A stretch of DNA of 64,000 nucleotides from Bradyrhizobium sp. 200 (GTDB taxonomy: Bacteria > Pseudomonadota > Alphaproteobacteria > Rhizobiales > Xanthobacteraceae). The notes beneath the pieces were generated by a model that had not been told where the DNA came from, searched no databases, and saw only the letters and a list, made by a program, of their open reading frames with translations. This document shows, in pieces, positions 19,249 to 26,569 of the stretch (position 1 is its first letter; each line of letters opens with the position of its first letter). The DNA lies in contig NZ_CP064689.1 of assembly GCF_023100945.1 (NCBI RefSeq), positions 5,562,001 through 5,626,000 of the forward strand, in the 5' to 3' direction. Both the position numbers and the translations under genes were made by a program.

Positions 19249-19734
19249 ATGCGTCTACCCGATCGCGTCACGGGATTGTTTCTCGTTGGCCTCGGCGCGG
19301 CCGCCGCCTATGGCGGCTGGCAGTTGCCGCCGGTGCCCGGCCAGCCGGTCGGGCCCAATGTTTTCCCGCTGGTGATCGGAACGGGTCTGGCGCTGTGCGG
19401 ACTCGCGATCGCGTTCGGGATCGGCCATTCTTTCGAAGAGGAAGAAGAACTCATTCCAGTCGAGGGCGGCCAGCCACCGCCACCGACCGGAAAGCTTTAC
19501 GGCCTGCGCGCCTTGCTCCCGCCGGCGCTCTTGCTGTTCTACGTCGCGGTGGCCGACCACCTTGGCTTCATCATCACGGCAGCGCTGATCGTGTACGTGA
19601 CCTCAACCGCGCTCGGCGCAAGGTGGAAGCTGTCGCTGCCGCTCGCTGTGCTGGCGCCGATCGGCATTCATCTGATTTTCTCGAAGTTGCTGCGCGTGCC
19701 CTTGCCGGCCGGGCTGCTGCCGATGCCCTGGTGA
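19249..19734 (+). CDS. tctB: Tripartite tricarboxylate transporter small membrane subunit
   Basis: The 161-residue protein has four predicted membrane segments, with a charged loop (EEEEELIPVEGG) between the second and third, the normal TctB layout. It sits between tctC (36 bases upstream) and tctA (three bases downstream), so the three form one transporter operon. TctB accompanies the large TctA subunit in secondary, ion-driven uptake. Confidence 0.9.
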   Translation: MRLPDRVTGLFLVGLGAAAAYGGWQLPPVPGQPVGPNVFPLVIGTGLALCGLAIAFGIGHSFEEEEELIPVEGGQPPPPTGKLYGLRALLPPALLLFYVAVADHLGFIITAALIVYVTSTALGARWKLSLPLAVLAPIGIHLIFSKLLRVPLPAGLLPMPW

Positions 19735-19737
19735 CCG

Positions 19738-21249
19738 ATGCTGAAAACCCTGCTTGATGCGTTCGCGCTGATCTCCACCTGGGAAGTCATCATCGCGATG
19801 TTCGCGGCCTCGGTCTATGGCCTCGTCATCGGCTCGCTGCCCGGGCTGTCGGCGACCATGGCGACCGCCTTGCTCGTCCCCGTCACCTTCTATCTGTCGC
19901 CGATCGCGGCGATCGCCACCATCGTGGCGGCCTCCTCGATGGCGATCTTCTCCGGTGATATCCCCGGCGCATTGCTGCGCATTCCCGGCACCCCGGCCTC
20001 GGCGGCTTACGCGGACGAAGCCTATGCCATGACGCGCAAGGGCGAGGCGGAACTCGCGCTCGGCGCGGGCGTCTGGTTCTCCGCCGTCGGCGGCATCGCG
20101 GGCACGCTCTCGCTGATGATCCTGGCGCCGCCGCTTGCTGAAATCGCGCTGTCGTTCTCCACCTTCGAATATTTCTGGCTGGCGTTCCTCGGCCTGATGT
20201 GCGCCACGCTGGTCGCGCGCTCCTCCCCGGTGAAGGCGATCGCAAGCATGTTCATCGGTCTTCTCGTTGCCTGCATCGGCATCGAAAACCCGGGCGGCGT
20301 ACCGCGGTTCACGTTTGGGATGACCGACCTGTTCGGCGGCATCGAGCCGATCCCGGCGCTGGTCGGCGTCTTCGCCGTGGCGCAGGTGATGCGCGCGATG
20401 CTGACACCGGAGCCGCCGCCGATCCCGCGGCGCAAGTTCGGGAGCATCATGGCGGGCCAGTGGCGGCTCACCAAAAAATATCGCTGGCAGATGACGCGTG
20501 GGAACATCATCGGCATCATCATCGGCGTGCTGCCGGGCGCCGGCGCCGACATGGCCGCCTGGGTCAGCTACGCCATGTCAAAACGCTTCTCGAAAGAACC
20601 CGAGAAGTTCGGAACCGGCCATGTCGAAGGCCTGGTCGAAGCCGGCGCCAGCAACAACGCCAGCATCGCCTCAGGCTGGGTGCCGTCGCTGCTGTTCGGC
20701 ATTCCCGGCGACACCATCGCGGCGATCGCGATCGGCGTGCTCTACATGAAGGGCCTCAACCCCGGACCGACGCTGTTCACCGAAAAAGCGTCGAGCATGT
20801 ATGCGATCTACCTGATGTTCATCATCGCCAACATCATCATGATCCCGTTCGGCATCGTCATGATCCGGTTGGCGAGCTACGTGCTGCGCGCGCCGCGTTC
20901 CACCGTGATGCCGGTCATTATGTTGTGCTGCGCGGTCGGCTCGTTCGCGATCGGCAACAACATGTTCGGCGTTGTGACCGTCGCGATGTTCGGGATCATC
21001 GGCTACGTCATGGAAGAAAACGGCTATCCGGTGGCTGCCATGGTGCTCGGCATCGTGATGGGCACCATGGTGGAACAGGCGTTCGTCACCTCGCTGATCA
21101 AATCCGACGGCAGCATATTGCCGTTCTTCGAGCGGCCGATCGCCGCGATCCTGGCAGCGATGGCGATCGGCGCGCTGATCTGGCCGGTGCTGGTCTGGGT
21201 ATGGCGGAAGCTCAAACGCGAGGTACCGGCTGCCGCGTCGGCGCGCTGA
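19738..21249 (+). CDS. tctA: Tripartite tricarboxylate transporter large permease
   Basis: The 503-residue polytopic permease has about 11-12 membrane segments. It carries the TctA signatures: an N-terminal IGSLPGLSATMATALL loop and its internal repeat IIGVLPGAGADMAAWVSY, which form the two symmetry-related substrate-site loops. It imports the carboxylate delivered by TctC, coupled to an ion gradient. It starts three bases after tctB. The meaB gene begins 53 bases after its stop and may be on the same transcript. Confidence 0.93.
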   Translation: MLKTLLDAFALISTWEVIIAMFAASVYGLVIGSLPGLSATMATALLVPVTFYLSPIAAIATIVAASSMAIFSGDIPGALLRIPGTPASAAYADEAYAMTRKGEAELALGAGVWFSAVGGIAGTLSLMILAPPLAEIALSFSTFEYFWLAFLGLMCATLVARSSPVKAIASMFIGLLVACIGIENPGGVPRFTFGMTDLFGGIEPIPALVGVFAVAQVMRAMLTPEPPPIPRRKFGSIMAGQWRLTKKYRWQMTRGNIIGIIIGVLPGAGADMAAWVSYAMSKRFSKEPEKFGTGHVEGLVEAGASNNASIASGWVPSLLFGIPGDTIAAIAIGVLYMKGLNPGPTLFTEKASSMYAIYLMFIIANIIMIPFGIVMIRLASYVLRAPRSTVMPVIMLCCAVGSFAIGNNMFGVVTVAMFGIIGYVMEENGYPVAAMVLGIVMGTMVEQAFVTSLIKSDGSILPFFERPIAAILAAMAIGALIWPVLVWVWRKLKREVPAAASAR

Positions 21250-21302
21250 GGGAGAGCGCAGGGCCCCCTCGCCTGCCCGGCGCAGGCGTTGTAAACCATG
21301 GC

Positions 21303-22295
21303 ATGACCCTGCCGAAGAATTCTTCCCCCGATTTCAAGAAACTCGCCCACGACCTCCGCGCCGGTCAGCGCGCGGCGCTGGCGCGCGCGATTACCCTGAT
21401 CGAAAGCCGGCGCAGCGACCACCAGGCGGCCGCACGCGATCTGGTGCAGGCGTTGCTGCCCGATACCGGCACGGCGGTGCGCGTCGGCATTACCGGCTCC
21501 CCCGGCGTCGGCAAGTCCACCACCATCGACGCGCTCGGCATGTTCCTGATCGAGCGCGGCCACAAGGTCGCTGTGCTGGCGGTGGATCCTTCCTCGGCGC
21601 GCACCGGCGGCTCGATCCTCGGCGACAAGACGCGGATGGCGCGGCTGGCGAATTCCGACCATGCCTTCGTCCGGCCCTCGCCTGCGTCGGGCACGCTCGG
21701 CGGGGTCGCTGCGAAAACCCGCGAGGCGATGCTGCTCTGCGAAGCCGCCGGCTTCGACGTCGTGCTGGTGGAAACCGTCGGCATCGGCCAGTCCGAAACC
21801 GCGGTCTGCGACATGACCGATTTCTTCCTCGCCCTGATGCTGCCCGGCGCCGGCGACGAGTTGCAGGGCATCAAGAAGGGCCTGGTCGAACTCGCCGACA
21901 TGATCGCGATCAACAAGGCCGACGGCGACAATATCAAGCGCGCCAACCTGGCCGCGGCCGAATATCGCGGCGCGCTGCATATCCTGAGCCCCCGCTCGGA
22001 GCACTGGCATCCGCCGGTGCTGACCTATTCGGCGCTGACCGGCACCGGCATGGACACGTTGTGGCAGAAGATCCTCGATCACCGCACCGCCATGAATGCC
22101 TCTGGCGAGTTCGCGGGCCGTCGGCGCGAGCAGCAGGTGAAATGGATGTGGTCGATGCTGGAGCAGCGGATGATGGCCCGGCTGCGTGCCGATGCCGCGA
22201 TCCGCGCCAAGGTGAAGAAAACCGAGGCCGAGGTCGCCGATGGGCGCATCACGCCGGCCGTCGCCGCCGAACAAATCGCGGAGATGCTGCGGTGA
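21303..22295 (+). CDS. meaB: Methylmalonyl-CoA mutase-associated GTPase MeaB
   Basis: This 330-residue G3E-type GTPase has the P-loop GITGSPGVGKST (about residues 61-72), a Mg-binding DPSS segment, the ETVGIGQSE switch region and an NKAD base-specificity motif. MeaB gates adenosylcobalamin loading into, and protects, methylmalonyl-CoA mutase, so it functionally belongs with mutA and scpA 5-10 kb upstream. The ATG at 21303 gives the family's usual length; the much longer upstream frame is an artefact over tctA. The stop overlaps the GTG of pcp. Confidence 0.94.
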   Translation: MTLPKNSSPDFKKLAHDLRAGQRAALARAITLIESRRSDHQAAARDLVQALLPDTGTAVRVGITGSPGVGKSTTIDALGMFLIERGHKVAVLAVDPSSARTGGSILGDKTRMARLANSDHAFVRPSPASGTLGGVAAKTREAMLLCEAAGFDVVLVETVGIGQSETAVCDMTDFFLALMLPGAGDELQGIKKGLVELADMIAINKADGDNIKRANLAAAEYRGALHILSPRSEHWHPPVLTYSALTGTGMDTLWQKILDHRTAMNASGEFAGRRREQQVKWMWSMLEQRMMARLRADAAIRAKVKKTEAEVADGRITPAVAAEQIAEMLR

Positions 22296-22936
22296 GCGAA
22301 AAACTCCGCATTCTCGTCACCGGCTTCGGCCCGTTTCCCGGTGCGCCCTACAATCCAACGCAGCCGCTGGTGGCGCGTCTGACTCGCCTGCGCCGTCCGG
22401 CTTTCACCAACGTCGAACTATCCAGCCACATCTTTCCCGTGACGTATCGGGCGGTCGACCGCGAACTGCCCCTGGCTCTGAAGAAGCACCAACCGCACGC
22501 GCTGTTGATGTTCGGCCTTGCCGGCCGCACCGGATATGTCCGGGTCGAAACCCGCGCCCGCAATGCCGTCACCATGCTGTGGCCCGACGCCGCGCAAACC
22601 CGCGCCCGCAAGGGGTCGATATCAGATGGCGCCGACGCGCAACGTTTCGGCCCGCATACCGCCAAGCTGCTGCGTGCTGCTGAGGGGACCGGCATCGACG
22701 TCCGCGCCTCGCGCGATGCCGGCAGCTATCTCTGCAACTATTTGAGCTGGCGCGCGATCGAGGCCGTCAATGCCGACAGCGGCCCCCGCCTCGCCGCCTT
22801 CGTCCACATCCCGCCGCTGGCGCGCGGCGGCGCGCCCAGCCGCAAGGGTTTTGCGCGCATCACCCTGGAAGAACTGGTCGACGCCGGCGAAGCGATGCTG
22901 CTGGAAATGGTGAGGCTGGCACGCAAGACTTCATAA
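22292..22936 (+). CDS. pcp: Pyroglutamyl-peptidase I (peptidase C15)
   Basis: The 214-residue cysteine peptidase removes N-terminal pyroglutamate. The start is GTG, overlapping the meaB stop by four bases. The catalytic triad is visible as Glu86 (VRVETRARN), Cys148 (GSYLCNY) and His172 (FVHIPPL), and the N-terminal TGFGPFPG loop is typical. Length matches the family. It is the last gene of the group; a palindromic repeat follows at once. Confidence 0.93.
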   Translation: MSEKLRILVTGFGPFPGAPYNPTQPLVARLTRLRRPAFTNVELSSHIFPVTYRAVDRELPLALKKHQPHALLMFGLAGRTGYVRVETRARNAVTMLWPDAAQTRARKGSISDGADAQRFGPHTAKLLRAAEGTGIDVRASRDAGSYLCNYLSWRAIEAVNADSGPRLAAFVHIPPLARGGAPSRKGFARITLEELVDAGEAMLLEMVRLARKTS

Positions 22937-22940
22937 TTTC

Positions 22941-23022
22941 GTAGGGTGGGTAGAGCGCAGCGAAACCCACCGCGGTGTCTCAGCAGCTATTGGTGGGTTA
23001 CGGCTTCGCCTAACCCACCCCA
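22941..23022. repeat. Palindromic intergenic repeat (GGTGGGTT family)
   Basis: Outer arms GGGTGGGT (22944-22951) and ACCCACCC (23013-23020), with further paired segments such as CGAAACCCACC against GGTGGGTTACG, form a long imperfect hairpin. Repeats of this type are frequent between genes in Bradyrhizobium. It lies just after pcp and may end transcription or stabilise the 3' end. Confidence 0.75.
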
Positions 23023-23164
23023 CGGACCGCGGTCGCACCCAACATTAACCCTACCCCGAACAATCGCCGCCTTTCTTTCCGGTCTTCACCATGCCCGTCC
23101 GTAATTTCGCGATACCTATGAAGGTGCGAATGCCACGAATTGTATTGCGCGAGGGCCATTCACC

Positions 23165-24535
23165 ATGGACATGAACCGCCGCCATCTCATTGGAGCATCC
23201 ACCGTCGGCGTCGCGGGCGCACTTGCGATGTCGCCCGACGCCGCACGCGCGGCGCCCCTCACCTCCGCGCTCGGGCGCGACGTCACGCAGTATGGCGTCC
23301 GCCCCGGCAGTCCCGACGATCAGACCAGGAATCTGCAACGCGCGATCGACGAGGCTGCGCGCGCGCAGGTGCCGCTGGCGCTGCCTCCGGGGGTCTACCG
23401 CACCGGCATGCTGCGCCTTTCGAACGGCGCGCAACTGGTCGGCGTGCGCGGCGCGACCAAGCTTGTGTTCAATGGCGGCCCTTCGATGCTGCAGGGCGAA
23501 GGCGCCAACAATGTCGGCCTGACCGGGATCACCTTCGACGGCGGCGGCATTGCGCTGCCGGAGCGGCGCGGGCTCGTGCATTGCCTCGGCGGGCGCGATG
23601 TCCGCATCGCCGACTGCGAAATCACGGCCAGCGGCGGCAACGGCATCTGGCTGGAGCAGGTTTCCGGCGACATCTCCGGCAATATCTTCAAGAAGATCGC
23701 GACAACCGCGGTTGTATCGTTCGACGCGCTGGGCCTGATCGTCTCGCGCAACACCATCACCGATACCAATGACAACGGCATCGAGATTCTGCGCACGGCG
23801 ATCGGCGACGACGGCACCCTGGTCGCGGACAACCGCATCGAGGACATCAAGGCCGGGCCCGGCGGCTCCGGCCAATACGGCAACGCCATCAACGCGTTTC
23901 GCGCCGGCAATGTGATCGTGCGCGGCAACCGCATCAAGAATTGCGATTACTCCGCGGTGCGCGGCAATTCGGCCTCGAACATCCAGATCACGGGCAACAG
24001 CGTCAGCAATGTCCGCGAGGTCGCGCTCTATTCCGAATTCGCGTTCGAAGGCGCGGTCATCGCCAACAACACCGTCGACGGTGCCGCCGTCGGCGTCTCC
24101 GTCTGCAATTTCAACGAGGGCGGCCGCATCGCCGTCGTGCAGGGCAACATCGTCAGAAATCTGCTGCCGAAGCGGCCGATCGGCACCGCGCCTGATGATG
24201 ACGCCGGGATCGGCATCTATGTCGAGGCGGACTCGACGGTGACAGGCAACGTGATCGAGAACGCGCCCTCGTTCGGCATCATCGCCGGCTGGGGCAAATA
24301 TCTCCGCAACGTCGCCATTACGGGCAATGTGATCCGCAACGCCTTCGTCGGTGTCGGTGTATCGGTACTGCCAGGCGCGGGGACGGCGCTGGTCAACAAC
24401 AACATGATTTCGGAAACCCCGCGCGGCGCCGTGGTCGGCCTCGACCACGCCCGCACCATCACGACCGATCTGTCAGCCGAAGGCGCGCAGCGTTACGCGC
24501 AGGTGGTAGTCGGAGGCAATGCGGTGCGGCGCTAG
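23165..24535 (+). CDS. Tat-exported parallel beta-helix repeat protein (TIGR03808-like)
   Basis: This 456-residue protein starts with a twin-arginine leader (MNRRHLIGASTVGVAGALAM) cleaved near ARAAP; the second ATG at 23171 would also serve. Residues 60-430 are a run of beta-helix coils with recurring pattern NxI-x-G-N (SGNIF, VSRNTI, VADNRI, VRGNRI, ITGNSV, IANNTV, VTGNVI, ITGNVI). It matches my memory of the TIGR03808 family of rhizobial exported repeat proteins of unknown function. Right-handed beta-helices often bind or cleave polysaccharide, but no lyase or hydrolase active site stands out. Its likely companion, the TIGR03809-like gene, lies convergently beyond the IS element. Confidence 0.85.
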   Translation: MDMNRRHLIGASTVGVAGALAMSPDAARAAPLTSALGRDVTQYGVRPGSPDDQTRNLQRAIDEAARAQVPLALPPGVYRTGMLRLSNGAQLVGVRGATKLVFNGGPSMLQGEGANNVGLTGITFDGGGIALPERRGLVHCLGGRDVRIADCEITASGGNGIWLEQVSGDISGNIFKKIATTAVVSFDALGLIVSRNTITDTNDNGIEILRTAIGDDGTLVADNRIEDIKAGPGGSGQYGNAINAFRAGNVIVRGNRIKNCDYSAVRGNSASNIQITGNSVSNVREVALYSEFAFEGAVIANNTVDGAAVGVSVCNFNEGGRIAVVQGNIVRNLLPKRPIGTAPDDDAGIGIYVEADSTVTGNVIENAPSFGIIAGWGKYLRNVAITGNVIRNAFVGVGVSVLPGAGTALVNNNMISETPRGAVVGLDHARTITTDLSAEGAQRYAQVVVGGNAVRR

Positions 24536-24635
24536 AGCGTGATGACTCTTCTTCGAATCGTCATCCCGCTCTATCTCTATGATTTGAGCATGATCTTTTC
24601 GGAAAACCGGTACCCACTTTTCCGGATCATGCTCT
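24533..24635. repeat. Two-hairpin intergenic repeat, rhizobial type
   Basis: Two imperfect palindromes lie in tandem. The first pairs AGAGCGTGATGAC with GTCATCCCGCTCT; the second pairs GAGCATGATC (24586-24595) with GATCATGCTC across an AAACCGGTACCCACTTTTCC loop. The second half is a very common intergenic element in Bradyrhizobiaceae. The stop codon of the upstream gene is part of the repeat. An IS5-family element sits at its right edge. Confidence 0.8.
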
Positions 24636-24637
24636 AG

Positions 24638-25468
24638 GGTCTGTTGAGATTCAGGATTCACAGATTGAAATGCCCGTGATTCAAGCTCCGAAAGGAGCTT
24701 GGAATGCACCGATTCGTTTTGACGGACGCTCAATGGGCGAAGATGGAGCCGCTTTGTTTGGGCAAGGCCACGGACCCCGGCCGCACAGGGGGTGACAACC
24801 GTTTGTTTCTCGAAGCAGTGCTGTGGATCGCGCGCACGGGCAGCCCATGGAGAGACCTTCCGCCGACGTTCGGCAACTGGAATACGGTGTTCAAGCGCTA
24901 TCGCGATTGGGTGAAGGCCGGCGTTTTCAAGCGGATTTTCGATGCCGTATCGGATGATCCGGATATGGAGTTCGCCATGGTCGACGCGACAATCGTCAAA
25001 GTTCACCGCCACGCGCAGGGAGCAAAAGGGGGACAAAAAATCAGGCCATCGGCAAGTCGAAGGGCGGCTGGACCACGAAAATCCTTGCGCTGACCGACGC
25101 ACTTGGGAACCTGGTGCGGTTCATCCTGCTCCCCGGCCATCGCTTTGACACCGTCGGCGTCGCGCCCCTGATCAAGGACCTCGAATTCGGCGGCCTGATC
25201 GCTGATAAGGCTTTTGATTCCAACTGGATCATCGAAGACATGAACGAGCGCAAGGCGAAGGTCGTAATCTCGCAGCATCAAAGGCGCGCCAAGCCTCTCG
25301 ACATCGACAAGGACATCTACAAATGGCGCCACCTGATCGAGAACTTCTTCGGCAAGCTGAAGGAATTCAAGCGCGTGGCAATGCGATGCGACAAGACAGA
25401 CAGCAGTTTCGAGGCGATGATCTACCTCGCCACCGCCGTCATCCATTCCAGGTGAATCTCAACAGACC
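24638..25468 (+). mobile_element. Complete IS5-family insertion sequence (IS427-like group), 831 bp
   Basis: Perfect 16-base terminal inverted repeats (GGTCTGTTGAGATTCA at 24638-24653 and its complement at 25453-25468) bound the element. A four-base direct repeat CTAG flanks it on both sides (24634-24637 and 25469-25472), the target duplication expected for IS5 members of the IS427 group. It encodes one transposase in two overlapping frames. Intact ends and matching flanks point to a fairly recent insertion. The copy number elsewhere in the genome is unknown. Confidence 0.93.
24704..25455 (+). CDS. IS5-family transposase, two frames joined by -1 frameshift
   Basis: The first frame (24704-25093) encodes the N-terminal DUF4096-type domain and the first catalytic region (AMVDATIVKVHRHAQG). 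The second (usable from 25039, ending at 25455) encodes the rest of the DDE domain, including IADKAFDSN and WRHLIENFFGKLKEFKR. A run of six A residues at 25035-25040 (GGACAAAAAATC) allows a -1 slip, giving a single product of about 250 residues reading GQKNQAIGKSKGGWTTK across the joint. This is the known expression mode in the group. No other lesion is seen. Confidence 0.9.
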
Positions 25469-25493
25469 CTAGTTCGCCCTCCTCCTCGCGGGG

Positions 25494-26018
25494 CTACAGC
25501 GCGTTGCGCAGCAGCGGATAGCGTTGCTTCATCGTATCGAGATCGAGCGGCTGCAACGGCATTTCGTCCAGCGCCGGCGCGTCGGGCACGGACGGCGCCG
25601 CGTCCGCGACAGCGAGCCGGCTTTCCAGCGCTACCAGAATATCAGCGGGAATATCGCGCGGCGGCGCGACCGCAATCGGCGGTGACGCCGTCGCAATCGG
25701 CGCCGGCTGCGGCCTCAGGTGCACAACCGGCTGACGGTACCCCGTATCGCGCGGCAGCGGCGTCGTGCGACGGCGGCCAAGCCAGGCCAGGTCGATCGCT
25801 GTGTTTTCGAGCGAGGCTTCCCGGCTCAACAGGTCACGCCAGGTTTCCACGGCGGCCTTGGCTTCCTGGATGTTTTCGAGAAATTCGAGTTCGGTGTGAT
25901 AGCGGCGCCAGCGCCCGCTCTCGAACAGTTCGGTGAGGTGTTCCAGCCGTTGCTCGGCAAGGTTGCACCAGCGCGCAACAATATTGCGGCCACGTGCCAC
26001 GTCTGCAGGATGCGCCAT
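25494..26018 (-). CDS. TIGR03809-like conserved rhizobial protein
   Basis: The 174-residue product begins MAHPADVARGRNIVARWC and has a conserved-looking helical first half rich in Trp and acidic residues (LEHLTELFESGRWRRYHTELEF, then NIQEAKAAVETWRDLL). This is followed by a Pro/Ala-rich linker and a short C-terminal part. The first half matches my memory of the TIGR03809 family restricted to Bradyrhizobium relatives, function unknown. The start at 26018 is preferred over a TTG-type extension to 26069. It converges on the TIGR03808-like gene, with the IS element between. Confidence 0.68.
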   Translation of the reverse strand: MAHPADVARGRNIVARWCNLAEQRLEHLTELFESGRWRRYHTELEFLENIQEAKAAVETWRDLLSREASLENTAIDLAWLGRRRTTPLPRDTGYRQPVVHLRPQPAPIATASPPIAVAPPRDIPADILVALESRLAVADAAPSVPDAPALDEMPLQPLDLDTMKQRYPLLRNAL

Positions 26019-26569
26019 AATTAAGCCCGTAAGAGAGAGACGGACGCAGACGCAACCGAGACGAATCAATTGGATGTAACACGGATATTCTGTGGAAAAC
26101 TCTTCTCATTGTCCAGTACGTGGAGCTACGAACGACGCAGCGATCGAAGAAATCCGCACGAATACGGGAGTTATCAGCGCTCTTCACAGTCAAGCTGCAC
26201 GGCAGCATGACCCGCGTTGCGAGGCGTGCCTCGATAAATTTCGTTTGGAAGACGCGCGGAAATATCGCGGGTCCACGGCAGGCGAATGGACAGCCTGCAG
26301 TCGGCAGGCCGGCGCGGCACCGCACGCAATCCAGCTTCTTCCAAAAAACCCGTGCCGAAAATGAAAGACCCGTCCGGGGGGACAACCGGACGGGTCAAGC
26401 CATATGGGCGCTTGGGGTGGATGGGCGCTCGCGCCGAATACAGCCGATGGGGAGGGATTACCGCTCCCACATAGATAAGTCGCAGCACCCTCACCGGACG
26501 TTCAAAACGCCGACCGATTTTTTTAACCTTGAGTTCGGGGTGATTGCCGCAAAAAAACTGCGCAGCAGG
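26019..26569. other. Non-coding region between the TIGR03809-like and subtilase genes
   Basis: Short frames here (for example 26092-26364) have no coding character. The stretch is less G+C-rich than its surroundings. The only clear structure is the hairpin at 26367-26396. The promoter for the TIGR03809-like gene should lie near 26030-26100, but no consensus is evident. Confidence 0.5.
26367..26396 (-). terminator. Probable terminator of the sigma/anti-sigma/subtilase operon
   Basis: A perfect 11-base inverted repeat (GACCCGTCCGG) has an eight-base loop. Read on the minus strand it is followed by TTTCATTTT. It lies about 170 bases past the subtilase stop codon. On the plus strand no T-run follows, so it works best for the minus-strand operon. 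Confidence 0.55.

Noticed and set aside
20199..21302. Upstream extension of the meaB frame
   Set aside because: It overlaps tctA in another frame and is basic and low complexity; MeaB starts at 21303.
23051..24448. Minus-strand frame of 465 codons
   Set aside because: It is antisense to the Tat-exported beta-helix protein, whose repeat pattern is clear; the antisense product has no recognisable fold.
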